The translations under genes and the position numbers were made by a program. 45,162 bases of DNA. It comes from Ferrovibrio sp. GTDB lineage: Bacteria > Pseudomonadota > Alphaproteobacteria > Ferrovibrionales > Ferrovibrionaceae. Each line of letters starts with the position of its first letter. Within the stretch, counting starts at the first letter, position 1. The stretch covers positions 1 through 45,162 of the forward strand of contig NZ_JANLJJ010000055.1 in the NCBI RefSeq assembly GCF_029255545.1, written 5' to 3'. This document shows, piece by piece, positions 9,284 to 16,696 of this stretch. The notes below the pieces were generated by a model. The model saw only the letters and a program-made list of their open reading frames with translations, searched no databases and was not told the DNA's origin.

Positions 9284-9487
9284 TCAGAGCCGGTTGGTCT
9301 CGTAGTAGCGCTTCACGTGGTCGGTTTCCTTGTAGCGCTGCTTCTTGCGGGTCTCGGCATTCTCGGCGGCCTCGGCCTGGCCCGGAGCGCCCGCAGCGGT
9401 CGCCACGGCGGCAGCTGCGGCGCCGACACCGGCCGTGCGCAGGAAATTGCGGCGATCCATCTGGTCTTTCTTGTCGGTGGCGGTCAT
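9284..9487 (-). CDS. Small Tat-signal protein of the FDH operon (FdhX-like)
   Basis: A 67-residue protein starting at the ATG at 9487, nine bases after GGAGG. The same frame stays open further upstream, but that part is antisense to the torD-like gene. Residues 12-16 (RRNFL) followed by an Ala/Gly-rich hydrophobic stretch make a twin-arginine signal. The rest (NAETRKKQRYKETDHVKRYYETNRL) is short, charged and conserved in style among small proteins encoded directly before fdhA in proteobacteria. It may help targeting or assembly of the FDH complex; the exact role is not known to me. Confidence 0.85.
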   Translation of the reverse strand: MTATDKKDQMDRRNFLRTAGVGAAAAAVATAAGAPGQAEAAENAETRKKQRYKETDHVKRYYETNRL

Positions 9488-9518
9488 TGCTGGTCCTCCG
9501 TAAAAGCCGGCCCGGCCG

Positions 9519-10328
9519 TCATGCGGCGAGGGCGAATGCCTGGGTTTCGATAGACATGAACAGCCGGCCGATGGTGCCGAGCGGCTGATAGAGCCTAGCG
9601 CTAGGCGCCTGCTCCAGATCGGTGAAGAAGCGTTCGCCCCAAGGCGCGATATGCTGGCGGAACAGGCGTTCCTGGGTGGCAAGCTCGGCCGGGCCGCGGC
9701 CTTCGCCGCCACTGATCAGCAGCGACATCAGTTCGCACAGCGCGCCCATGTGATCTTCGGGCTCGTAAATGCCATCGGCGCGGGCGAAGCCAAGCTTTTC
9801 CATATCGCCGCGCAGTTTCGCCAGCGGCCGTTCATAGAGAAAACCGGTGCGGTAGAACGAGGCATAAGGCACCAGCTCGCCACGCGGCAGACCAACAAAT
9901 AATGCATCGTATTCGTCCTGCGCCCGCTCCAGCGAGGTGGCGCGGGCCAGTTCGGCCAGCCTGGCCAGGGCCTGTCCCACCGGCGTTTCGTCGCCCTTCA
10001 GCTGGCCAAGCGCCGTCAGCAGCGCCGTGTCGGGTCGCCGCGCCAGGCTGCGGCCCAGCAATGCATAGGTCTGGCTCCGCCACTGGTCTTCCTCTGGGAT
10101 AATCGGCAGGGCATCGGCGGCTTGCGTATCGGGATAAAGATCGGGCCGGAGGTCATGGCGCGTGATCTGGCCGCCACAGGCTTTCTCGATGGCCAGCACA
10201 TACTCGCCCGGCACACGGCCCGCCTTGTTCAGCCAATGCCAGACATTGGCCTGCTTGACACCAAGCAGCCGGGCCAGTTGCGTCTGGCCGCCGACGATGG
10301 CGATGGCTTTCATCAGTGCTTCGGTCAC
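9519..10328 (-). CDS. TorD-family chaperone with N-terminal YdaS/Cro-type DNA-binding domain
   Basis: A 269-residue two-domain protein with a GTG start at 10328 and AGAGG upstream. Residues 1-66 match the YdaS/Cro helix-turn-helix: GGQTQLARLLGVKQANVWHWLN is the HTH, followed by GRVPGEYVLAIEKACGGQITRHDLRPDLYP. Residues 80-265 are an all-helical TorD/DmsD chaperone, with YASFYRTGFLYERPLAKLR and the EPEDHMGALCELM signature. TorD proteins bind Tat signals of Mo enzymes and hold them until the cofactor is in. Here it is first in the FDH operon. The fused DNA-binding domain suggests it also regulates the operon, sensing free FdhA; this is inference. Confidence 0.9.
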   Translation of the reverse strand: MTEALMKAIAIVGGQTQLARLLGVKQANVWHWLNKAGRVPGEYVLAIEKACGGQITRHDLRPDLYPDTQAADALPIIPEEDQWRSQTYALLGRSLARRPDTALLTALGQLKGDETPVGQALARLAELARATSLERAQDEYDALFVGLPRGELVPYASFYRTGFLYERPLAKLRGDMEKLGFARADGIYEPEDHMGALCELMSLLISGGEGRGPAELATQERLFRQHIAPWGERFFTDLEQAPSARLYQPLGTIGRLFMSIETQAFALAA

Positions 10329-10346
10329 GTTTACCTCTTCCCGTGC

Positions 10347-10394
10347 GTTAACCTACAAATTCTTTTGTGGGGTAACAATAAAAATCGGCGTAAC
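10347..10394 (-). promoter_or_regulatory. Predicted promoter of the torD-fdhXABC operon overlapped by GTTAAC-like repeats
   Basis: On the minus strand a TTGTTA (-35, 10378-10373) and a TAGGTT (-10, 10355-10350) are separated by exactly 17 bases, just upstream of the GTG start. Three copies of a GTTAAC-like motif lie here: GTTAAC at 10347-10352 (on the -10), GGTAAC at 10371-10376 (on the -35) and CGTAAC at 10389-10394. A fourth perfect GTTAAC is at 10492-10497, near the divergent antiporter gene. The placement suits a repressor, plausibly the HTH-TorD fusion itself. Pattern seen; function inferred. Confidence 0.45.
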
Positions 10395-10564
10395 ACACTG
10401 ATTTTACTCCAGTTTTGTTGCGACTGCGAAATTTTGATAGCGCCTCTCAATCGCATCTCCTGTCGCAGCTTTAAATTGCTTAATCAAATGTGTTAACGGT
10501 GAGCCAAGTCCCTGTAACCGCGACATTCCCTTGGCCGCGCACAGCCCCGAAGAGAAATTCTGCG

Positions 10565-11803
10565 ATGCCGCATGACACACCGCTGATCACAATGCTCGCT
10601 CTGGCCTTTGTGATCGCGTTTGCCTTCGGCATGATTGCCCAGAAATCCCGCCTCTCCCCTCTGGTCGGCTATCTGCTGGCGGGGATCGTCGTTGGTCCGC
10701 ATACGCCCGGCTATGTCGCCGATTCGGTGCTGGCTCAGCAGCTGGCTGAAATCGGTGTGATCCTTCTGATGTTCGGCGTCGGGCTGCATTTCACCCCGGC
10801 CGATCTCATGCGGGTGCGCTGGATCGCCATTCCCGGCGCATTGGCGCAGATCGCCGTCGCGACCCTGCTGGGTTTTGGCCTCGCCCAGTTTTTCGGCTGG
10901 GGCCTGGGCGGCGGGCTGGTATTTGGCCTCGCCCTTTCGGTTGCCAGCACCGTGGTGTTGCTGCGCGCACTGGAAAGCCGCGGCGAGGTCGACAGCGATC
11001 TGGGCAGAATCGCGGTCGGCTGGCTGCTAGTGGAAGACATCTTCATGATCGCCGCCCTGCTGCTGCTGCCGCCGCTGGCCGACATCCTGGGCGGACGTGG
11101 CGAAGGCAGCGAAAACATCCTTGGCTCGCTGCTGGTCACGGCCATCAAGGTGGCTGCCTTCGCCGCCCTGGCCCTGATCGTCGGCAAACGCGTCATTCCC
11201 TGGCTGCTGCAGCATGTCGCCGAAACCGGCTCGCGCGAGTTGTTCACGCTGGCTGTGCTGGCCTCTGCGCTGGGGATCGCATTTGGCGCGGCCCTGCTGT
11301 TCGACGTGTCCTTTGCGCTGGGGGCCTTCTTCGCCGGCGTGATCATGAACGAGTCCGATCTCAGCCATGACGCGGCCCAGCGTTCGCTGCCGTTTCAGGA
11401 TGCCTTCGCGGTGATGTTCTTCGTGTCGGTCGGAATGCTGTTCGATCCGCGCATCGTCTTCGAGGCGCCGCTGGCCCTGTTCGGCGTGCTGCTGATCATC
11501 ATTGTCGGCAAATCGCTGGCAGCCTTTGCCATCGTCCTCATTTTCCGCCACCCGCTGTCAACGGCCCTGACGGTATCCGTGAGTCTCGCCCAGATTGGCG
11601 AATTCTCGTTCATCCTGGCCGGACTGGGTGTTTCACTCGGCCTGCTGCCGGAGGAAGGCCGCGACCTGCTGCTGGCCGGGGCGTTGCTGTCAATCGCGGT
11701 CAATCCGCTGCTGTTCCGCGCCCTCGAACCGGCCGAAGCCTGGCTGCGCGCCCGGCCTGACCTGCTGCGCCGCCTGGGCGCCCGGGACGACGCCGAATTC
11801 TAG
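10565..11803 (+). CDS. CPA2-family cation:proton antiporter, membrane domain only (YbaL-like)
   Basis: About 412 residues with roughly 12 membrane helices, starting at the ATG at 10565; an upstream GTG at 10490 would add 25 non-hydrophobic residues. The helices resemble KefB/YbaL transporters (PLVGYLLAGIVVGPHTPG, SVASTVVLLRALE, ALGAFFAGVIMNESD, SLAQIGEFSFILAGLG). Such proteins exchange K+ or Na+ for H+ across the inner membrane. Many relatives carry a C-terminal TrkA-N/RCK domain; here the protein stops soon after the last helix, so it lacks that nucleotide-sensing part. The stop shares a CTAG palindrome with the stop of the convergent DUF3306 gene. Divergent from the FDH operon. Confidence 0.88.
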   Translation: MPHDTPLITMLALAFVIAFAFGMIAQKSRLSPLVGYLLAGIVVGPHTPGYVADSVLAQQLAEIGVILLMFGVGLHFTPADLMRVRWIAIPGALAQIAVATLLGFGLAQFFGWGLGGGLVFGLALSVASTVVLLRALESRGEVDSDLGRIAVGWLLVEDIFMIAALLLLPPLADILGGRGEGSENILGSLLVTAIKVAAFAALALIVGKRVIPWLLQHVAETGSRELFTLAVLASALGIAFGAALLFDVSFALGAFFAGVIMNESDLSHDAAQRSLPFQDAFAVMFFVSVGMLFDPRIVFEAPLALFGVLLIIIVGKSLAAFAIVLIFRHPLSTALTVSVSLAQIGEFSFILAGLGVSLGLLPEEGRDLLLAGALLSIAVNPLLFRALEPAEAWLRARPDLLRRLGARDDAEF

Positions 11804-12390
11804 TCCGGCAAAGCGCCGCCATGGCGGCGGCGTGGCGGCATGTAAACCGGCGCTGGCTGCTCGGCCGGCTTTTCATCCATTGTTTGAACAACCGGATCAA
11901 TCTCGGGCCCCTGTTCCGAGATATCCGCCAAAACCTGCGGCACTGGCTCCGGCTGTTGCGATGCCGCTGCCGGCTGGGTCTCAGGCTCCGCTGGCTTCAA
12001 GCTGCCATCGAAGACTGTCCGCACGTATTTGGCAATGTCGTCGCCGGGCAGCAATTCACCATAGCCCGGCGCGGTGAAGTCCCAGTTGTATTCGACCAGC
12101 GGCTGGTAGTTCACCACGCTCGGCTCAACCAGCCAGAGCTTGCGCAAGGCCGCGGCGCGCAGGGCCGGCGGCACGCCCTTTTTGAGAAACAGGCCGAAGT
12201 CGCTGCTCGCGGTCAGGCTTTCTATCGGCGGCAGGGTGGCTGGGTCGATTTCAACATTATCTTCCCCGACCGGTGATTCGTCTGGTGCTTCGACCGGCTT
12301 TTCTTCGCGGGCTTCGGCCTTGCGACGCGACCAGCGGGCCAGGAAACCGCCCTGCCCGTCGTCTTCCGGCCTGTCACTGTCACGCGTCAT
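11800..12390 (-). CDS. DUF3306 protein of the FDH maturation operon
   Basis: A 196-residue soluble protein. The N-terminal FLARWSRRKAEAREE and the central LPPIESLTASSDFGLFLKKGVPPALRAAALRKLW segments are the hallmarks of DUF3306; after residue 140 the tail is low-complexity, rich in Pro, Glu and Gln. The family is found almost only beside formate dehydrogenase genes; its role is unknown and it may act in assembly. It is the last gene of the operon, nine bases after the DUF3305 gene. Its stop overlaps that of the convergent antiporter gene. Confidence 0.85.
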   Translation of the reverse strand: MTRDSDRPEDDGQGGFLARWSRRKAEAREEKPVEAPDESPVGEDNVEIDPATLPPIESLTASSDFGLFLKKGVPPALRAAALRKLWLVEPSVVNYQPLVEYNWDFTAPGYGELLPGDDIAKYVRTVFDGSLKPAEPETQPAAASQQPEPVPQVLADISEQGPEIDPVVQTMDEKPAEQPAPVYMPPRRRHGGALPD

Positions 12391-12399
12391 GCGATGCCC

Positions 12400-12945
12400 C
12401 TATTCATCCTCGGGCACCTGGCGCAGCGGATCGGATTCATACAACCGCGTGCGCCGCGCCAGCGCTTCAGGATCGGCCCGGTCGCGCTTGCGCCTGTAAT
12501 GCTCCTTCGTGGGGGGATGGCGCTGCACGTAATCGGTCACCCAGGCCAGGATTGCCTCGGGCATCGGCACGAAATCGACGATGTCATCGCCGGTATCGTT
12601 ATGCGCATGTGCCTCGCCAGGATCGACCGATGCACCATAAAGCTCGATGCCGGGCTCGGATGCGCTGTTGCGCAGGAAAACCCACACCGACGGCTGCGCG
12701 CTTTCGATATTGTAGGCGTATGTCTCGCTTTCGTGGCGATACAGCACCAGCTCCGCAGCACCGGCATAGAATTGCGTCCAGCCCTCGCCTTCGGCCAGCC
12801 TGGTCCAGGGCGGCGAGTCCGGCACGCCGGGCAGCACCTGTACGGGGTGCCAGCTGTAATCCACCCAGGGATTGTCCAGCTTGCGGCGCTCCAGGATCAC
12901 GCCGACCATGCGTGTTTCGGTTTCCGGTGGCCTGATCTCGCTCAT
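12400..12945 (-). CDS. DUF3305 protein of the FDH maturation operon
   Basis: A 181-residue protein with the DUF3305 pattern: a start near MVGVILERRKLDNPWVDYSWHP, then FYAGAAELVLYRHESETYAYNIES and WVFLRN. It is predicted to be cytoplasmic, with no membrane segment or cysteine cluster. It pairs with DUF3306 in FDH clusters, which suggests the two proteins work together; the biochemical role is not known. The C-terminal tail (RKRDRADPEALARRTRLYESDPLRQVPEDE) is highly charged. The start lies three bases after the stop of the DUF6352 gene, so coupling is likely. Confidence 0.83.
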   Translation of the reverse strand: MSEIRPPETETRMVGVILERRKLDNPWVDYSWHPVQVLPGVPDSPPWTRLAEGEGWTQFYAGAAELVLYRHESETYAYNIESAQPSVWVFLRNSASEPGIELYGASVDPGEAHAHNDTGDDIVDFVPMPEAILAWVTDYVQRHPPTKEHYRRKRDRADPEALARRTRLYESDPLRQVPEDE

Positions 12946-12948
12946 GCT

Positions 12949-13974
12949 TCAGCTTCCCGAATTGAGCGGCAAGTTTATCACAAGATTCTGCGGTTTCATC
13001 CGCACGCGGCCTTGCGCATCCATCGCCAAGCCCAGATAGACCGGCCGCCCGGCGATGCGCGGCAACATCAGCGACGGATCGCGGAATTCCAGGCGGAACA
13101 GCGCCAGGATATGCCGCAGACGCTCCTCCTCCACGCTCTGGCCCTCGTACAGCGTATTCATGATGCCGCTGGCCGTGGCATCCAGGCCGATATGCCAGAC
13201 CCAGCGTTCGTCGCGGATGGTCTGCACCGGCTGCACCTGCACGGCGGCGCCAGTCAGGCGCTCGACCCAGAGCTCGACCACACGGGCGAAGGCATCCTGC
13301 CCCGGCCGGGTGAAACCGAAATCCAGCACGAAGTCATGCCGGTCGCTGCGGCCCCAGTATTGCGCGGCATTCTCCTTGGTCAGGATATCCATGTCGACGC
13401 TGCGCAAGGCCGTGCCGGCCTGCGCCACCAGCGCGCCAAGCGAGCCAAAGCCGCCGCCGGCCGCCAGCATCTCGACCGTTTCCTCGTCAGCCAGCAGGAT
13501 GCGCCCCTCCTGGGTCGTCGCCTTCTGCACGCGGAAAAACAGTTCAGCGGCGCGCAAGCGGAAGGCGTCAGGGCTGCCATCCAGCAGGTCGCGCAGGATC
13601 GCGGCCACGAGGTGATCGATGAACAGGGCCGGCACCGCCGGTGCGCCCGCCCGGAACAGGCTGATATAAGCGGCTTCGATGCTGCCGCTGGCGGCCAGGT
13701 GGTCGCGGAAGCGCAGGAAGATTTTGTAATTCTCACGCGCATCGGCATCGGCCAGCGCGTCGATTTCGCCGCCGGGCACCGCCCAAAACGGATCCTCCAG
13801 CAACCTTGCATGCAGGCGGCGTTCGGCCAGGCAGGCTTCCTCCGGCGGCAGCATTTCCGGTCGGCTTAAATAAGCGCGGATGAAGTCTATGCTCGCGACC
13901 AGATGGCCATCATCCGCGCGGTCCAACAGGTCATAGCCGCTGCTGATCCAGAAGGCGGCCTGCGGTTCAGTCAT
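12949..13974 (-). CDS. DUF6352 family protein of the FDH maturation operon
   Basis: A 341-residue soluble protein beginning MTEPQAAFWISSGYDLLDR. I recognise it as the DUF6352 type seen in FDH clusters of alphaproteobacteria. It looks largely helical in its first two thirds (EIDALADADARENYKIFLRFRDHL, LFIDHLVAAILRDLLDG), then has a beta-rich C-terminus (HDFVLDFGFTRPGQDAFARVVE, GRPVYLGLAMDAQGRVRMKPQNLVINLPLN). No catalytic motif is obvious. It overlaps the preceding DUF6505 gene by eight bases, so it belongs to the same transcript as fdhD and mobA. Function unknown. Confidence 0.75.
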   Translation of the reverse strand: MTEPQAAFWISSGYDLLDRADDGHLVASIDFIRAYLSRPEMLPPEEACLAERRLHARLLEDPFWAVPGGEIDALADADARENYKIFLRFRDHLAASGSIEAAYISLFRAGAPAVPALFIDHLVAAILRDLLDGSPDAFRLRAAELFFRVQKATTQEGRILLADEETVEMLAAGGGFGSLGALVAQAGTALRSVDMDILTKENAAQYWGRSDRHDFVLDFGFTRPGQDAFARVVELWVERLTGAAVQVQPVQTIRDERWVWHIGLDATASGIMNTLYEGQSVEEERLRHILALFRLEFRDPSLMLPRIAGRPVYLGLAMDAQGRVRMKPQNLVINLPLNSGS

Positions 13975-14443
13975 CGGGACTGATCTCCCAGATCTTGGTA
14001 TGCAGCTTCTCTCCGGGCGGCGGCACGACGCGGAACTGCTCGCGGATCGCCTCGCCCTCGATGAAACGGCTTAAGGAAAGCAGGGTGTTGATCGGATGCT
14101 CGCACAACGCGGCAGCATAATCGACCTCCTCGCGCGCGGCTGCCGTCGCGCTGGCCATATCGGGGGCGCCATAATGCCCGGCCAGATGCTGCGCCAGGGC
14201 TGCCACGGCTGCCTCATACTCATCCGCTTCGGCGGTTGCGACCGTCACCAGCGTGGACCAGCCGAAACTGCCCAGCCCGAGGAAGCCATTGGCGAAGGCC
14301 TGACGCTGCTGCCGGCTCAAAGATTCCGGGTTGGCATCGGCGAAGGCAAAAGTACCCGGCACCGCCCATTCGCCGGGTGTGGCGGCCTGCGGGAAAACCC
14401 GCGTATCAGACTCATCGAAACGGATACAGCGCAGCAGCTTCAT
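13967..14443 (-). CDS. DUF6505 family protein of the FDH maturation operon
   Basis: A 158-residue protein starting MKLLRCIRFDESDTRVFPQ. The length, the FANGFLGLGSFGWSTLVTVA segment and the end EKLHTKIWEIS fit DUF6505. It is probably soluble and compact. Its start overlaps the stop of the ligase-like gene upstream (ATGA) and its end overlaps the DUF6352 start by eight bases, showing tight coupling. Nothing in the sequence shows an enzymatic activity. The name rests on recognition of the family and the operon context. Confidence 0.7.
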   Translation of the reverse strand: MKLLRCIRFDESDTRVFPQAATPGEWAVPGTFAFADANPESLSRQQRQAFANGFLGLGSFGWSTLVTVATAEADEYEAAVAALAQHLAGHYGAPDMASATAAAREEVDYAAALCEHPINTLLSLSRFIEGEAIREQFRVVPPPGEKLHTKIWEISPDD

Positions 14444-15165
14444 GATACCTGCCCCACCGGCTCGGGCAGTACCCAGCTGCGATGCCGCAGGGCATCGCGC
14501 AGGCCACGCCAGGCTTTCACCGTGCCATCCTCGAACCAGGCATCGCCGTTCGGCTCGATCCTGAGGCCCTTGTCCTGCAGATCGTGCAGCACGGCGCGGC
14601 GCACCGGTTCAAAGCCGTCTTCCTGCCAGCGATCGAGCCAGTGCAGCAGATGCCGCGCGAAAGCCTCGATCAGCTGCGGCACGGTCACCTCGCCACAGCC
14701 TTCTTCATAGAGATTGGTGTATTCCAGTTCGACGCCAGGCGTGTCGTCGTCGCGGTCGCCGCTCATCTGCACGGTGATGCCAAGCACCAGCCAGTCAGGC
14801 ACATCGGCCATGCCGTCTTTCTCGACCAGTGGACCATGGACAACCTGCACGCCGCCGACACAGGCCTCATTCACCAGCAGGCGGTCGGGCCAGCCGATGC
14901 TGGCCGGCGTTTCGGCGGGCGCCAGCGCCGCCAGCCCGTCATGCAGACCAAGCAGGCCGACATAGGCCAGCGTCAGCGCCGGCTGGATCGGGTCGAGCGG
15001 CCGCAGCACCAGGGCGGCCTCGCAGCGATCCGGCCGGTCGACCATGAGCATCAGGCCATCCTCGGCGCCATCGCGCGCTGCCTGGCAAGCGGTTTCGAAA
15101 GCATCGGCGACGCAGAGTCGCAGCGTGTAGCCCGGCGGCATGGCCGGCCAGTCAGCGGGATTCAT
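14440..15165 (-). CDS. Biotin/lipoate protein ligase-like protein lacking catalytic residues
   Basis: A 241-residue protein related to the BPL/LplA/LipB catalytic fold. The position of the GRGRxGR loop of true ligases is occupied by DGLMLMVDRPDRCEAALVL, and the KWPND motif with its catalytic lysine reads GWPDRLLVNEACVGGVQV. So the fold seems kept but the adenylation residues do not. It sits between mobA (ATGA overlap) and the DUF6505 gene (ATGA overlap) in the FDH maturation operon. A scaffold or cofactor-handling role is more likely than ligation; this is inference. The family name is likely, activity unlikely. Confidence 0.75.
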   Translation of the reverse strand: MNPADWPAMPPGYTLRLCVADAFETACQAARDGAEDGLMLMVDRPDRCEAALVLRPLDPIQPALTLAYVGLLGLHDGLAALAPAETPASIGWPDRLLVNEACVGGVQVVHGPLVEKDGMADVPDWLVLGITVQMSGDRDDDTPGVELEYTNLYEEGCGEVTVPQLIEAFARHLLHWLDRWQEDGFEPVRRAVLHDLQDKGLRIEPNGDAWFEDGTVKAWRGLRDALRHRSWVLPEPVGQVS

Positions 15166-15785
15166 GCCGCGTCTCCCAGTTGCGCCAGCAGGCGTTCGGC
15201 CGCCGCGATATCCTCCGGCGTGTTGGCATTGAAAAACGGATCGACCGGATCGGCGGCGAAATGCACCTGCGCCAGTTTGTGCCGCGCGGTCCAGCGATCC
15301 ACCTTGCGGATATCCTCGTCCACCATCGCATGGCGCAGGTCGTCATGCAGGCGCAATGGCCACAGACCGACCACGGGATAAGCCTGGCCGGCCGAAACCG
15401 CGCAGGCCAGGTCGGCGCCGGCCTCGGTGCGCGCCGCTACCATACGCGCCACCAGATCGCGCGGTAAAAACGGCCCATCCCCCGGCACGGTAACGATATC
15501 GGTGACATCCGGACGGTTCTGCTTCACCCAGGCCATGCCAGCCAGCACGCCGGCCAGCGGCCCGGCATAATCGGGGATGGCATCGCCCGCCACCGGCAGG
15601 CCCCAGGCCGCGAACCGCGCCGGATTGCCATTGGCATTGAGGATGATGCCATCCACCTGCGGCCGCAGGCGGTCGAGGATGCGATCCAGGATCGGCCGGC
15701 CGCCCAGCATCTGAAGGCTCTTGTCGCCGCCACCCATGCGGCGGGCCAGGCCACCCGCCAGCACCACGCCGAGGATTGTCGTCAT
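15162..15785 (-). CDS. mobA: Molybdenum cofactor guanylyltransferase MobA
   Basis: A 207-residue nucleotidyltransferase that joins GMP from GTP to molybdopterin, making the MGD cofactor needed by FdhA. Key motifs are present: VVLAGGLARRMGGGDKS (nucleotide binding) at the start, AGPLAGVLAGMAW, PGDGPFLP (metal site region), YPVVGLWPL, and a C-terminal FFNANTPEDI. The length is normal. Its start directly abuts the fdhD stop and its end overlaps the ligase-like gene by four bases. With mobB at the window's left edge, both MGD genes are in the district, though in separate operons. Confidence 0.93.
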   Translation of the reverse strand: MTTILGVVLAGGLARRMGGGDKSLQMLGGRPILDRILDRLRPQVDGIILNANGNPARFAAWGLPVAGDAIPDYAGPLAGVLAGMAWVKQNRPDVTDIVTVPGDGPFLPRDLVARMVAARTEAGADLACAVSAGQAYPVVGLWPLRLHDDLRHAMVDEDIRKVDRWTARHKLAQVHFAADPVDPFFNANTPEDIAAAERLLAQLGDAA

Positions 15786-16675
15786 TACGCCGCCTCGTCG
15801 CCGCGGCTGCCCTTGCGCTGCAGCGTGGCGTCCTCCTCGCCGACAATGGCCGGATCGGCATCGAAGCGCAGGCGCTCGGCGCCGGAAAGCGCCACGAAGC
15901 GCTTGCCCTTGGCGCGGCCGATCAGGGTCATGCCGATCTGGCGGGCGAGCTGCACGCCCCAGGCGGTGAAGCCCGAGCGGCTGATCAGGATCGGAATGCC
16001 CATCTGCGCCGTCTTGATCACCATTTCCGAGGTGAGTCGCCCGGTGGTGTACATGCTCTTGCCCTGCGGCGAGATGCCGTTCACCCGCATATAGCCGGCG
16101 ATCTTGTCAATGGCGTTGTGGCGGCCGACATCCTCCATGTAGATCAGCGGCCGGTCATCCTCGCACAGCACGCAGCCATGGATGGCCCCGGCCTCCAGAT
16201 ACAAGGATGGCGCCAGATTGATCTTCTTCGACAGCGCATAAATCCACGAGGTGTGCAGCATGGCCGTAGGGTCGAGCCGCACATTTTCCACCGCATCCAT
16301 CATGTTGCCGAACACCGTACCCTGGGCGCAGCCCGAGGTCTGGGTCTTTTTCTTCAGCCGCTCTTCATAGTCGGTCTGGCGTGCGGTGCGCACCACGATG
16401 GTCTCGATCTCGGGGTCGAAATCGATGCCGGTCACCTCGTCGTCGGGCAGCAACATGCGCTGGTTGACCAGATAGCCCAGGGCCAGATAGTCGGGATAGT
16501 CGCCGATCGTCATCATGGTGACGATTTCCTGCCCGTTCAGGAACAGGGTGAGCGGGCGCTCGACCGGCACCTTGGTCTCGACGGGTTTGCCATCATGGTC
16601 GATGCCCTGCACCGTTTCGGTGAGGGCGGGATCGAGCGGGTCCGGGCGGACGAGGAATTCGGGCGTGCTGGTCAT
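15785..16675 (-). CDS. fdhD: Formate dehydrogenase accessory sulfurtransferase FdhD
   Basis: A 296-residue protein that passes sulfur from a cysteine desulfurase to the Mo cofactor, which FDH needs for activity. TAGGAGCC lies just before the ATG. Family motifs are clear: GAIHGCVLCEDD, YMEDVGRHNAIDKIAGY, YTTGRLTSEMVIKTAQMGIPILISRSG. The loop that carries the CxxC of the E. coli enzyme reads TSGCAQGTVF here, with a single cysteine. A separate CVLC occurs about 60 residues later. This variant may be common outside enterobacteria. First gene of the maturation run, 21 bases after the CBS-domain gene. Confidence 0.93.
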   Translation of the reverse strand: MTSTPEFLVRPDPLDPALTETVQGIDHDGKPVETKVPVERPLTLFLNGQEIVTMMTIGDYPDYLALGYLVNQRMLLPDDEVTGIDFDPEIETIVVRTARQTDYEERLKKKTQTSGCAQGTVFGNMMDAVENVRLDPTAMLHTSWIYALSKKINLAPSLYLEAGAIHGCVLCEDDRPLIYMEDVGRHNAIDKIAGYMRVNGISPQGKSMYTTGRLTSEMVIKTAQMGIPILISRSGFTAWGVQLARQIGMTLIGRAKGKRFVALSGAERLRFDADPAIVGEEDATLQRKGSRGDEAA

Positions 16676-16696
16676 GGCTCCTATATAGGGCAGGTC

